NCBI GenBank assembly: GCA_022041995.1
Contig: CP074390.1
Location: 1,178,001-1,242,000 of the forward strand
Origin: Cupriavidus necator
Lineage (GTDB): Bacteria > Pseudomonadota > Gammaproteobacteria > Burkholderiales > Burkholderiaceae
Direction: 5' to 3'
Length of the DNA: 64,000 nucleotides
Shown here: positions 17,563 to 26,623 of the stretch, in pieces
Numbering within the stretch: position 1 is the stretch's first letter
Layout: every line of letters begins with the position of its first letter
The notes under the pieces: model-generated
The model's input: the letters and a program-made list of their open reading frames with translations, nothing else
The model's database searches: none
Told to the model about the DNA's origin: nothing
Translations under genes and position numbers: made by a program

Positions 17563-18219
17563 TCAATGGATAAACAGGATCGCCAGCAGCACCGGCACCA
17601 CCAGTCCCAGCCCCACCAGCGGCCAGGTCGCCACGCGCCCGGCCGCATGCAGCTTGAGCAGGAACAGGCCGGTCACGCTGAAGATCAGGCACGCCAGCGC
17701 GAACACATCCAGGAACAGGCTCCACGCCGCGCCGGTGTTACGGCCCTTGTGCAGGTCGTTCAGGTAAGAGATGGCGCCGCGCGTGGTCTTCTCGTACTGG
17801 GCTTCGCCGCTGTCGAGTTCCAGGCTGACCCAGGCATCGCCGCCCGGGCGCGGCAGCGCCACGTAGATCTCGTCGGCGGACCATTCGGCCTCGCGTCCGC
17901 TGGCGTCGATGGCCAGCGCCTGCGCCAGCCAGTCGGCCAGCACCGCCGGCACCGGCGCCTTCTTGTCACGCGCCGGGGCATCGCCCGCCGGTGCTTCGGC
18001 TCGCACCTTGTCGAGCACGCGCGTGGGCATGGTGGCGTGGCGCGTCTCGACCGCGGGCCTGGCCTCGATCTGTGCGGCGTGGTTGAGCGTGAAGCCGGTG
18101 ATGGCAAACAGCAGCATCCCGATCAGGCAGATCGCGGAACTGATCCAGTGCCACTGGTGGAGATGCTTGAGCCAGAACGCACGGCGCTGCTGGCCGGAGG
18201 CCGGCTGGGGTTCGGTCAT
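17563..18219 (-). CDS. PepSY-associated membrane protein
   Basis: A 218-residue inner-membrane protein with three predicted helices: about 27-48 (ISSAICLIGMLLFAITGFTLN), 162-184 (AAWSLFLDVFALACLIFSVTGLF in part) and 198-217. A periplasmic PepSY-like domain lies between the first two (DEIYVALPRPGGDAWVSLEL). His-rich helix edges (FWLKHLHQWHW, GFTLNH, YLNDLHKGR) are usual for PepSY_TM proteins and may bind heme or a metal. It is the first gene of the five-gene operon, about 140 bp downstream of a Fur-like box. The likely job is passing electrons across the membrane to the flavinylated DUF2271 protein. Confidence 0.84.
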   Translation of the reverse strand: MTEPQPASGQQRRAFWLKHLHQWHWISSAICLIGMLLFAITGFTLNHAAQIEARPAVETRHATMPTRVLDKVRAEAPAGDAPARDKKAPVPAVLADWLAQALAIDASGREAEWSADEIYVALPRPGGDAWVSLELDSGEAQYEKTTRGAISYLNDLHKGRNTGAAWSLFLDVFALACLIFSVTGLFLLKLHAAGRVATWPLVGLGLVVPVLLAILFIH

Positions 18220-18355
18220 TGCGGTTGGCCGGCGGGCGCAGCCAAGTGGCGGCCCGGTCTTGCCCTGTGTATGGATAGCTGGAGCGCCCCCTTGTGCGCA
18301 TCACATGGCGCTCGGGTGTGCCATTGTCTGCACAATGGCTAGCGGAAGAGAGAAG

Positions 18356-18374
18356 GATAATCGTTCGCATTTGA
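18356..18374 (-). promoter_or_regulatory. Fur-like box upstream of the PepSY operon
   Basis: Read on the minus strand this holds AAATGCGAACGATTATC, very close to the common Fur-box half TGCGAATGATTATC. It matches about 11 of 19 positions of the classic GATAATGATAATCATTATC palindrome. It lies about 137 bp upstream of the PepSY gene start, in the only intergenic region that could drive the operon. Iron repression is the expected outcome. I judged it by eye; a weight-matrix score is not available. Confidence 0.55.
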
Positions 18375-18590
18375 AATCGCAACGAACCGGGGATGGCGCT
18401 GGATTACAGCGCATTACAACGTGAAGCGGCGGCGGCAAGCACAAGCACGACGGCACGATGTAAGCCAATCAACCACATCACCTGAAGGGGTGAATTTACC
18501 CCAATCAAGTTAGTTGCCTCCTCCGCCGTTAAGGCGATGACTCACACGCATGCGACAGGCGCCACCGATGCATGACGCCGCCGGCGTGTC

Positions 18591-18598
18591 GCCGATAA
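18591..18598 (+). promoter_or_regulatory. Possible FliA (sigma-28) -10 element for the chemoreceptor gene
   Basis: GCCGATAA is identical to the -10 consensus of flagellar sigma-28 promoters, 36 bp upstream of the chemoreceptor ATG. No good TAAAG-type -35 element is seen at the usual distance, so this is a weak call supported mainly by the type of gene behind it. Confidence 0.3.
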
Positions 18599-18634
18599 GA
18601 AACGCGCAGAGCGCGGAATGGAGGAGTGAAAGCA

Positions 18635-20191
18635 ATGCTGCACAACCTGAGCCTGAAGAAGAAGCTGTTATTGCCGCTGGTGCTGAGCTGGGTCTGCCTG
18701 CTCGGCATCACGCTGTGGAACGCATGGCAGATCCGCACGCTGCGCATGGAAGAGCGGCGCCTGGACCTGGCCCACGTCACCGACACCGCGTTCTCGGTGG
18801 TGGCCGAGTACGAGGCGCTGGCCAAGGCCGGCAAGCTAACGCAGGATGAGGCCAGGAATCAGGCCATCGAGCGCGTGCGCGCGATGCGCTTCGGCAGCGA
18901 TGGCTATTTCACGCTGATGCGCTCGGACACGGTGGTGCTGATGCATCCGTTCAAGCCCGAGATGAACGGCAAGGCCATGGAAGGCACCAAGGACCCCAAC
19001 GGCGTCTACCTCTTCCGCGAAATCGCCGAGCTCGGCAAAGGGCCTGGCAAGGGCTTTATCGAATACCTGTGGCCCAAGCCCGGCGCCGAGGCGCCGCAGC
19101 CCAAGCTGAGCTACGTGGCCAACTTCCGCCCATGGGACTGGAACTTCATCGCGGGCCTGTACCTGGATGACATCGAGGCGGCGTTCCGCGCCGAGCTGAT
19201 GAAGGCGTTCGGCATCCTGCTGGGGGTTGGCTTGCTGATGTCGCTGGTGATGGTGCGCGTGGCCGCCAGCCTGCAGCGCCAGCTGGGCGGCGAGCCCGCC
19301 ACCACGGCGCACATCGCCGGGCGCATTGCCGAAGGCGACCTCGGCAGCCAGGTCGCGGTTCGCCCCGGCGACGAGCACAGCGTCCTTTATGCGATGCAGC
19401 GCATGCAGGCGCGCCTGACCGGCGCGATCGGCAGCATCCGCGGCTCGGCCGATTCAATCGCGGGCGCGGCCAAGCAGATCGCCGCGGGCAACGCCGACCT
19501 GTCGCGCCGCAGCGAAGAACAGGCCGCGTCGCTGCAGGAAACCGCCGCCAGCATGGAGCAGCTCACCAGCACCGTGCGCCAGAGCGCCGAGAACGCACGC
19601 CAGGCCAGCCAGCTGGCCGAAGGCGCGTCGGACATTGCGGTGCGCGGCGGCACCATTGTCAGCCAGGTGGTGAACACCATGGGCGAGATCAAGAACGCCT
19701 CGGGCAAGGTGGTCGACATCATCGGCGTGATCGAGGGCATTGCCTTCCAGACCAACATCCTCGCGCTCAATGCGGCCGTGGAAGCGGCGCGTGCCGGCGA
19801 CCAGGGCCGCGGCTTCGCGGTGGTGGCCGGCGAGGTGCGCACGCTGGCGCAGCGCAGCGCCACCGCGGCCAAGGAGATCAAGGCGCTGATCGGCAACTCG
19901 GCGCAGCGCGTGGACGACGGCGCGGTGCTGGTTGAAAGCGCGGGCAAGGCGATGGATGAGATCGTCGGCGCGGTCAGGCGCGTGACCGACCTGATGGCCG
20001 AGATGCGCGCGGCCACCGAGGAGCAGACCGGCGGCATCGAGCAGGTCAACCAGGCGGTGTCGCAGATGGACCAGATGGCGCAGCAGAACGCCGCACTCGT
20101 GGAAGAAGCCGCGGCCGCCGCCGCCTCGCTGGAAGACCAGGCGGATGCGCTGCATCACGCGGTCGGCCAGTTCCGGCTGGCGCAGGCCTGA
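18635..20191 (+). CDS. Methyl-accepting chemotaxis protein with single Cache domain
   Basis: A 518-residue chemoreceptor. The ATG at 18635 follows GGAGG and is preferred over a GTG 9 bp upstream. A first membrane helix (about 10-28, LLPLVLSWVCLLGITLW) is followed by a periplasmic sCache_2 domain (about 35-185; RFGSDGYFTLM, GKGFIEYLWPKPG, FRPWDWNFIAGLY), a second helix (about 190-212), a HAMP linker, and the signalling hairpin (IEGIAFQTNILALNAAVEAA, GRGFAVVAGEVRTLAQRSA). sCache_2 sensors usually bind small carboxylates. The C-terminus (HHAVGQFRLAQA) lacks the NWETF-type pentapeptide, so it is unlikely to tether CheR/CheB. No che or fli genes are nearby. Confidence 0.92.
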   Translation: MLHNLSLKKKLLLPLVLSWVCLLGITLWNAWQIRTLRMEERRLDLAHVTDTAFSVVAEYEALAKAGKLTQDEARNQAIERVRAMRFGSDGYFTLMRSDTVVLMHPFKPEMNGKAMEGTKDPNGVYLFREIAELGKGPGKGFIEYLWPKPGAEAPQPKLSYVANFRPWDWNFIAGLYLDDIEAAFRAELMKAFGILLGVGLLMSLVMVRVAASLQRQLGGEPATTAHIAGRIAEGDLGSQVAVRPGDEHSVLYAMQRMQARLTGAIGSIRGSADSIAGAAKQIAAGNADLSRRSEEQAASLQETAASMEQLTSTVRQSAENARQASQLAEGASDIAVRGGTIVSQVVNTMGEIKNASGKVVDIIGVIEGIAFQTNILALNAAVEAARAGDQGRGFAVVAGEVRTLAQRSATAAKEIKALIGNSAQRVDDGAVLVESAGKAMDEIVGAVRRVTDLMAEMRAATEEQTGGIEQVNQAVSQMDQMAQQNAALVEEAAAAAASLEDQADALHHAVGQFRLAQA

Positions 20192-20313
20192 CGGCAGCGC
20201 CGCCGTTTGTCACTTGAGCGTCATACGCACCAGACTGCTGCGTGTATCATGAAGCGCAGCCGGCCGCCCCATGCGGCCGGCATGGACTCAGACCACTACC
20301 AGGAGGGCGCATC

Positions 20314-20565
20314 ATGATGGCATTCATTCGCACCGTGTTCGTTGGCCTAATCGTCGGCCTGATCGCCAGGGCGGTCAAACCCGGCGACGACAAGATGGGC
20401 TGGATCATGACCATCGTGCTGGGCGTGCTGGGCTCACTGGCTGCCGGCTACGTCGGCCGCGCCCTCGGCTGGTACCAGCCGGGTCAGCCGGCCGGCTGGA
20501 TTGCGTCGGTAATTGGCGCGATCGTGCTGCTCGTGATCTACGGCATGGTCCGGCGCAAGGGCTGA
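20314..20565 (+). CDS. GlsB/YeaQ/YmgE-family small membrane protein
   Basis: An 83-residue protein from the ATG at 20314, eight bases after AGGAGG. It is almost all membrane: three short hydrophobic segments with glycine-rich helices (RTVFVGLIVGLIARAVKPG, MGWIMTIVLGVLGSLAAGYVG divided over one segment, WIASVIGAIVLLVIYGMV). This is the transglycosylase-associated/GlsB family, often induced by stress, with unknown molecular function. Its 3' end overlaps the convergent PBP gene by 28 bases. Confidence 0.87.
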   Translation: MMAFIRTVFVGLIVGLIARAVKPGDDKMGWIMTIVLGVLGSLAAGYVGRALGWYQPGQPAGWIASVIGAIVLLVIYGMVRRKG

Positions 20566-23500
20566 CTGGCGCGGCGCACGCCGGCGGCGTCCTGCGCGTC
20601 GGCCAGCGCCGGCGTGTCCGGTGCGCGCACGGGGCTGGCAGGGTTGGCCGGCTGTGCCTGGGCCAGCGGCGCGCCGGGCACGGCCTCGGTCAGTGTCGGC
20701 GTGCGCGGGGCGCGCAGCCCCGGCGACGTATCGCGGCAACGCAGCAGTGCTCGGTCGCCGCCTGGCGCCATCGCCGAGATCTGCGGCGCGATCGCGCGCA
20801 GCACCCTGACCGCCAGCGCGCTGGTATAGCTGTAGCGCGCCGCGTAGGGTTCCCTGGCATTGACTACCACGGTGCCGAAGAAGCGATCGCCCAGCGTGAA
20901 CACGAAGGTCGCCGAGCGGTTGACCGAGCGCGACGAGATCAGCCGTCCGCCCGGGCCGTAAACCTGGAAGCGCTGGTCGCCGGTGCCGGTCTTGCCCGCC
21001 ACCGTCAGCGTGGCGCCATTGCGCCCCGGCATGGTGAAGGCGCCCCGGATCGACCTGGCGGTGCCGCCTTCCACCACATCGATCATCGAGCGCCGCACCA
21101 CGGCGGTCACTTCTTCCGGCAGCAGGCGCTTGCCCGGCGCCGGCTGCAGCACGTAGCGCGTGGCATAGGGCGTGCCATCGGCAAAGGCGAGGCTGTACAC
21201 CGCGGCGTTCTGCGAGGCGATCCCGCCTGACATCAGGATGCCCGCCAGTTCCGCCAGCGCGGCCGGTCGGTCGCCCGAGGCGCCGATGGCGCTGGCATAG
21301 GACGGCGTCAGCGAATCGAACGGATAGCCCAGCCGCTGCCAGCGCCGGGCAATGCGAGCGAACGCGTCCTGCTCCAGCAGCGTGCGGATGCGGTTGTCCT
21401 GGCCCGCCTTGCTGTGCGTCTTGAACAGCCATTTGTATACTTCCTGGCGCTCGGCGGTGCTGGCGCGCAGGATCTCCGCCAGCGTGGCGTTGGGATGCTG
21501 GTCCAGGTACTCCACCATCCACAGCTCCAGCGGGTGCACCCGCGACAGGTAGCCACGGTCGTTCAGGTTGAACTTGTCCTTGCCGTACTTGCGGTACAGC
21601 GCCGCCAGGTCTTCCTTGGCCAGCTGCTTGTCGCCCAGGCGCGCGCGCATGATGCGGACATAGCTTTCCTCATCCAGGTGCGGCCGCGCACTCAGCAGCG
21701 TCACCGACATGCGCACCGCATTCAGGTGCGGAATGGTCATGCGCACGCGGCCCAGCAGCGTGTCCAGGCGCTGCGCGGAATCCTTGCCGCGGTAGCGCTG
21801 GTAGAAACCGGTCATGTAGGCGCTGCCTTCCTGGTCGGCAAAGCGCTCCAGGTACTCGCGCCGGCCGGGCGCGTTGCGGTCTTCGAACAGGTCGCCCATG
21901 TCCGGCTTGGCGTGGAACATTTCATAGCGCACGATGTCGCGCATCATGCGGATGAACACCAGGTTGACCGAATGCTGGAAGCCCATGCGCACGGTCATGA
22001 TGCGCTCACCTTCCCAGCGCTCGAAGTTGGAAAAGCTCTGCAGGCCGCCGCCAGTGTAGAAGCCTTCGCCGGCACTGCCGGAATACTTGCGTTCCATGGA
22101 GGCCTCGAGCATCGCCATCAGCTCGCGCTCGGCAGGCTTGCGCGCCTTGGCCAGGTAATCGACGGCCCAGCGGCTGAGCGCGTCCTGGCGCGCCAGCGGC
22201 ACCGCGGCCAGCTCGGCGGGGGTCATGCCGGCGTATCGCGCATGCAGTTCGCTGATGATTTCCAGGTAGGTCACCAGCGTGCGCAGCTTGGCCGTGGAGC
22301 CCAGGTTCAGGCGCGCGCCGCTGTTGATATCGAAGGGCTGGTCGATATTGTCGGCCTGCACCCGCACCACGCTGGCATTGCCCACGCGCTCATACAGGGT
22401 GAAGCTTGTGACCAGTTTGGAGGGATCGTCATTGTCGCGCAGCAGATTGTGGCCGTACAGGCCCATGGCACGCGCATCGGCCTTGTTGTTCACGCGCTGC
22501 AGCGTCTCGGTGATGATGCGCTGCGCTTCGCGGTTGATGGTGCTGTCGACGGTCAGGTCGAGCCGGTCCATGTCGTAGCGGCTCTCCACCCCGGTCAGCC
22601 GGGTGATATCGGTGCGCACGCGGTTGACGGCCTTGCGCGTGACAAACGGCTCCTGCGGCGGGCGCTGCGGCGGCGCGGCCTTGTCCAGCGGCTGCGCCAG
22701 CGCCGCGTCGCGCAGCTCGGCGGTGATGATGTTGTTGGCAGCCAGCAGGCGCAGGTAGCTGCCGGTCAGCGCATCCAGGTTGGTGTCGTCGCGGCGCAGG
22801 TGGTAGGACGGGCGGCGCTGCGAGATGATCAGCGACAGCGCGCGCTTGAAGGCCTGCGCCTGGCGCGGTTCAGGGGCGCGCACGTCCATTTCCTTGAGCA
22901 GCCGGTTGACCTCGCCGAAATCCTCGCCATACCAGACCCAGAGCCCGTCGCCGATGCCGCTGATCTCGCCGAAGCCGGCGCGCGCCGACAGCGGCACCGT
23001 GTTCAGGTAGTCGACCACGATGCGCTCGCGCGCGCGCTGGGTGTCGGGGCCGTCCAGGTAGGCACGCAGCGACGCCGACGCCATCTGGCGGAATTTTTCG
23101 GGGACCGATGCGGTGCGGCCTTCGGGCGAGTGCCGGTATTTCTCGATCTGCGTGGCCAGCGTGCTGCCGCCGGGCGCGTCATGCGACTTGTCGGCAAGCC
23201 GGATCACCTGGTCAAGCACCGCGCGCGACAGCCGGCGCCAGTCCAGCGCCGGGTTCATATTGGGGTATTCCGGGTTGAGCAGGCCCTGGTTCTCGACATA
23301 GAGCAAGGCGCTCACCAGCAGCGGCGGCACTGCGCCGAAGTCCGGGTACTGGCGCTGCGGATAACGCTCGAACGCCAGCGTCAGCCCGTTGCAGTCGCGC
23401 AGCAGCAGGCCCGCCTGGTTCTTCTCGCGATAGGGCGTGAACAGGCCTTCGTCGATCATCCGCACCATATCGGGCGACATGCGCGCCTGCTCGGCGGGCA

Positions 23501-23765
23501 CGTAGCCGCGCTGCTCCAGCCGCTGTGCGAAGAGCGGCATGCGGCCGTAGCCCATGCGGGCGTCATAGGGGCCGGAATGCGGAAAACGGATGCTGTCGCT
23601 GGCGCCCGGCTGGATCTCGAATGTCAGCCGCTGCCCCAGGCTACCGATCAGCCGCGCCTGCAAGTGCGAGTTGCGCACTTCGCTTGCGACAAAGCTGTAC
23701 ACGACATAGGCGCCCCCACCAAGGGCGACCGCCAAGCCAGCGAAGATCCAGCCACGACGCGACAC
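20538..23765 (-). CDS. Large bifunctional penicillin-binding protein (GT51 plus transpeptidase)
   Basis: A 1075-residue protein with one N-terminal membrane anchor (about 5-25). A GT51 glycosyltransferase-like domain (about 130-290) shows LLYVENQGLLNPEY, where E158 fits the catalytic Glu, and GGSTLATQIEK at 199-209, a diverged form of GGSTITQQ. The transpeptidase domain has SxxK as S490-TA-K493, SxN as S851-Q-N853 and KTG at 925-927. The gap between SxxK and SxN (about 360 residues) is far longer than in PBP1a or PBP1b, so a large insertion splits the domain. The C-terminal tail is Pro/Ala-rich. It probably polymerises and cross-links peptidoglycan in a special setting. It is a single gene that overlaps the GlsB gene tail to tail. 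Confidence 0.85.
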   Translation of the reverse strand: MSRRGWIFAGLAVALGGGAYVVYSFVASEVRNSHLQARLIGSLGQRLTFEIQPGASDSIRFPHSGPYDARMGYGRMPLFAQRLEQRGYVPAEQARMSPDMVRMIDEGLFTPYREKNQAGLLLRDCNGLTLAFERYPQRQYPDFGAVPPLLVSALLYVENQGLLNPEYPNMNPALDWRRLSRAVLDQVIRLADKSHDAPGGSTLATQIEKYRHSPEGRTASVPEKFRQMASASLRAYLDGPDTQRARERIVVDYLNTVPLSARAGFGEISGIGDGLWVWYGEDFGEVNRLLKEMDVRAPEPRQAQAFKRALSLIISQRRPSYHLRRDDTNLDALTGSYLRLLAANNIITAELRDAALAQPLDKAAPPQRPPQEPFVTRKAVNRVRTDITRLTGVESRYDMDRLDLTVDSTINREAQRIITETLQRVNNKADARAMGLYGHNLLRDNDDPSKLVTSFTLYERVGNASVVRVQADNIDQPFDINSGARLNLGSTAKLRTLVTYLEIISELHARYAGMTPAELAAVPLARQDALSRWAVDYLAKARKPAERELMAMLEASMERKYSGSAGEGFYTGGGLQSFSNFERWEGERIMTVRMGFQHSVNLVFIRMMRDIVRYEMFHAKPDMGDLFEDRNAPGRREYLERFADQEGSAYMTGFYQRYRGKDSAQRLDTLLGRVRMTIPHLNAVRMSVTLLSARPHLDEESYVRIMRARLGDKQLAKEDLAALYRKYGKDKFNLNDRGYLSRVHPLELWMVEYLDQHPNATLAEILRASTAERQEVYKWLFKTHSKAGQDNRIRTLLEQDAFARIARRWQRLGYPFDSLTPSYASAIGASGDRPAALAELAGILMSGGIASQNAAVYSLAFADGTPYATRYVLQPAPGKRLLPEEVTAVVRRSMIDVVEGGTARSIRGAFTMPGRNGATLTVAGKTGTGDQRFQVYGPGGRLISSRSVNRSATFVFTLGDRFFGTVVVNAREPYAARYSYTSALAVRVLRAIAPQISAMAPGGDRALLRCRDTSPGLRAPRTPTLTEAVPGAPLAQAQPANPASPVRAPDTPALADAQDAAGVRRASQPLRRTMP

Positions 23766-23989
23766 GTTTGGGCTTCCCTGTTGGGCCGATGCAGCGCGCA
23801 GGCGCTGTCATGCACCGGCTCGAAGCGCAATGTTCTCGCGGCGCACGCACGCGGCGCGCCGCCTGTCTTGATATTAGTAGGAGTAAAGGCAGCCTGCAGC
23901 AAGCGCGCGCACGCGCAGCGTGCCGTTGCATACAGGCATCACTCCAGGCAGCGCCTGCGCCACATTGCGCCCCCTGTCCGAACGGGTCA

Positions 23990-25024
23990 TCAGGCTGCCT
24001 GCGCGCGTGCCACGGGTCGTCCCCCGAACGGGTAGCCCGGGTCGTTGTAGCCGTGCGTCGAGGCATGGCCCGGCGACACCAGCGCATCGACCATCGATTC
24101 TTCCTCGGGCGTGATGACGGCAGCGGGCGCGCCCAGATAGTCCTCGAATTGCGCCAGCGTGCGCGGACCGGCAATGACCGACGAGATGATCGGGTTGGCC
24201 AGCACCCACGCCGTGGCGAACTGGCCCGGCGTCAGCCCGCGCCCTTCGGCATGGACCTTGAGCTGCTGTGCAATCACCAGCGATGCTTCACGGAACTCAG
24301 TTTCCATCATGCGGCGGTCGGCGCGGCCGGCGCGCGTACCCTCGCCCGGTGCCTGCCCGGGCGCGTACTTGCCGGTCAGCACGCCGCGCGCCACCGGGCT
24401 GTAGGGCACCACGCCCAGCCCGTAGTGCTCGCATGCCGGCAGGATCTCCACCTCCGGCATCCGGTTCAGCAAGTTGTAGTAGGGCTGGCACGCCACCGGG
24501 CGCGGCACGCCCAGCTCGCCGCACAGGCGCGCGATTTCCGCAATGCGCCAGCCGCGGAAGTTCGACACCGCCCAGTAGCGGATCTTGCCGCTGCGCACCA
24601 GGTCGCCCATTGCCCGCACCGCCTCTTCCAGGTTCGTGCCGGGATAGTCGCGGTGCAGGTAGAGAATGTCGATGTAGTCCGTCGCCAGCCGGTGCAGGCT
24701 GTCCTCCACCGCGCGCAGGATCCAGACCCGCGAATAGTGCCCGTGGTTGGGCGCCGCCTGCATCGCGTTTCCCAGCTTGGTGGCAAGCACCCAGTCGTGG
24801 CGGTTGGCGGTCAGCAGGCGCCCGACCATCTGCTCCGACGCGCCCTTGGTGTACACGTCGGCGGTGTCGATGAAGTTCACGCCGTGGTCGCGCGCGCTGG
24901 CGACGATGCGGGCGGCTTCGGCCTCATCGGTCTGGTCGGCGAACATCATGGTGCCCAGGCAAAGTGCCGAAACACGCAGGTTGCTGGCGCCTAGGCGGCG
25001 GTAGGGCATAGTGGTGGCAGGCAT
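23990..25024 (-). CDS. Aldo/keto reductase
   Basis: A 344-residue NADPH-dependent oxidoreductase. The ATG at 25024 follows AAGGAG; a longer frame to 25105 has no ribosome site. It has the AKR TIM-barrel signature: LGASNLRVSALCLGTM, the catalytic tetrad in NFIDTADVY (Asp and Tyr), ATKLG (Lys) and LYLHRDYPG (His), then YWAVSNFRGW and the cofactor part VAGPRTLAQFEDYLGA-like segment near 310. The YLHRDYP form suggests the AKR11/YajO-like group. The natural substrate is unknown. It stands alone, 225 bp from the PBP gene. Confidence 0.9.
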   Translation of the reverse strand: MPATTMPYRRLGASNLRVSALCLGTMMFADQTDEAEAARIVASARDHGVNFIDTADVYTKGASEQMVGRLLTANRHDWVLATKLGNAMQAAPNHGHYSRVWILRAVEDSLHRLATDYIDILYLHRDYPGTNLEEAVRAMGDLVRSGKIRYWAVSNFRGWRIAEIARLCGELGVPRPVACQPYYNLLNRMPEVEILPACEHYGLGVVPYSPVARGVLTGKYAPGQAPGEGTRAGRADRRMMETEFREASLVIAQQLKVHAEGRGLTPGQFATAWVLANPIISSVIAGPRTLAQFEDYLGAPAAVITPEEESMVDALVSPGHASTHGYNDPGYPFGGRPVARAQAA

Positions 25025-25323
25025 GGTGGCTCCTTCGGATGGGGTGGGATGGCCTCGGGGTGGTGTAAGCGCAGGGCACAGACGGAAATGGCAGGCTGTG
25101 ACCACGGTTCCACATTTTGCCCCGAGTTGGCGTGGCTTGCTGGCCCCCCGCGCTTTCTGCGCGGTCCATCGATAATCCAGCCCGGGAGAATGGTTTCAAT
25201 ATGTTGCAGGCCGGCCAACAGGAGCCAATTTGCAGTCATATTCTTGCGTCTGCCGCGCGAGGATGACGCTTTGCCCAACCCTCGCCACCGTCCCCATGCA
25301 ATAGAAGAGAAGAATCGAAGCTC

Positions 25324-26553
25324 ATGAAAACGGAAACCACGGATGTCGTCATCATCGGCGCAGGGCCCGCGGGCTCGGTCGCGGCCGGCTTGCTGCGCAA
25401 GCATGGGATTCCGGTACTGGTGATCGAGAAGGAGACGTTCCCGCGTTTTTCCATCGGTGAAAGCCTGCTGCCGCAGAGCATGGCCTATATCGAAGAGGCA
25501 GGCATGCTGCGCGCGGTGGTGGAAGCCGGCTTCCAGTACAAGAACGGCGCCGCCTTCTCGCGCGGCGACCAGCAGACCGCCTTCGACTTCCGCGAGAAGT
25601 TCTCGCCCGGCTGGGGCACCACCTACCAGGTACAGCGCGCACGCTTTGACGACGTGCTGATCCGCGAGGCGGCGCGCCAGGGCGCCGAGGTGCGCTTCTC
25701 GCACCTGGTCGAGGACGTCGACGTCAGCGGCACGCAGCCGGAGGTGACCGTGCGTGCGCCAGACGGCAGCCGCTACACGGTGCGCGCGAAGTTCCTGCTC
25801 GATGCCTCCGGCTTTGGCCGCATCCTGCCGCGCCTGCTGCAGCTGGAATCGCCGTCGGGCTTCCCGGTGCGCAGCGCGCTCTTCACCCACGTGGAAGACC
25901 GCATCGCGCCGGGCGCCTTCGACCGCAACAAGATCCTGATCAGCGTGCATCCGCAACACCCGGACGTCTGGTACTGGACCATCCCGTTCTCGGACGGCCG
26001 CTGCTCGCAGGGCGTGGTTGCCGAGAAGGCATTGCTGGACCGCTACACCGGCACCGAGACCGAACGGCTGCGGGCGCTGGTGGCCGAGGAACCCGGCCTG
26101 GCGAAGCTGCTTGGCCAGGCGCAATGGGACACCCCGGCGCGCCAGATCGCGGGCTATTCGGCCAATGTGAAGTCACTGTGGGGCAACGGCTATGCGCTGC
26201 TCGGCAATGCCGGGGAGTTCCTGGACCCGGTGTTCTCGTCCGGCGTGACCATCGCCTTCAAGTCGGCCAGCCTGGCGGCCCAATGCCTGGTGCGCCAGCT
26301 TGCCGGCGACACCGTGGACTGGGAGAAAGACTTCGCCCAGCCGCTCAAGGCCGGCGTGGACTGCTTCCGCGTTTTTGTCGAAGCCTGGTACGAAGGCCGC
26401 TTCCAGCAGCTGATCTTCCATCCCAATGCCAACTCCGAAATCCGCGACATGATCTCGTCGATCCTGGCCGGCTACGCGTGGGACCGCAGCAACCCCTTCG
26501 TGGCCGAGCCGCGCCGCCGGCTGGCGGTGCTGGAAGAATTCTGCCGCGTATGA
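25324..26553 (+). CDS. Flavin-dependent halogenase-like FAD oxidoreductase
   Basis: A 409-residue FAD enzyme of the tryptophan-halogenase superfamily. An N-terminal dinucleotide-binding motif GAGPAGSVAAGLL (12-24) is followed by PRFSIGESLLP (40-50), the YKNGAAF segment with K73, and the WxWxIP motif as W216-YW-TIP221, typical of flavin halogenases. FAD-binding GNAGEFLDPVFSSGV comes late. In the related oxidoreductases of aryl-polyene and flexirubin clusters the same motifs occur, so halogenation is not certain. Next to it, 70 bp downstream, is a FabG-type reductase. No ketosynthase or acyl carrier protein is present here. A flavin reductase partner is also not seen. Confidence 0.82.
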   Translation: MKTETTDVVIIGAGPAGSVAAGLLRKHGIPVLVIEKETFPRFSIGESLLPQSMAYIEEAGMLRAVVEAGFQYKNGAAFSRGDQQTAFDFREKFSPGWGTTYQVQRARFDDVLIREAARQGAEVRFSHLVEDVDVSGTQPEVTVRAPDGSRYTVRAKFLLDASGFGRILPRLLQLESPSGFPVRSALFTHVEDRIAPGAFDRNKILISVHPQHPDVWYWTIPFSDGRCSQGVVAEKALLDRYTGTETERLRALVAEEPGLAKLLGQAQWDTPARQIAGYSANVKSLWGNGYALLGNAGEFLDPVFSSGVTIAFKSASLAAQCLVRQLAGDTVDWEKDFAQPLKAGVDCFRVFVEAWYEGRFQQLIFHPNANSEIRDMISSILAGYAWDRSNPFVAEPRRRLAVLEEFCRV

Positions 26554-26623
26554 TGCTCCGCATCCGCACGCGTTCCGCTTTCGCACCTGCGCCCGCAGCG
26601 GACTTTTTTCAAGGACACCAGGT

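Noticed and set aside
18487..18502. Hairpin GGGGT-GAATTT-ACCCC as a terminator
   Set aside because: The stem is only 5 bp and there is no T-run on either strand; more likely a chance palindrome.
21414..24035. 873-codon plus-strand open frame opposite the PBP gene
   Set aside because: Same reason: His/Gln/Arg-rich antisense text. The minus strand has clear GT51 and transpeptidase motifs.
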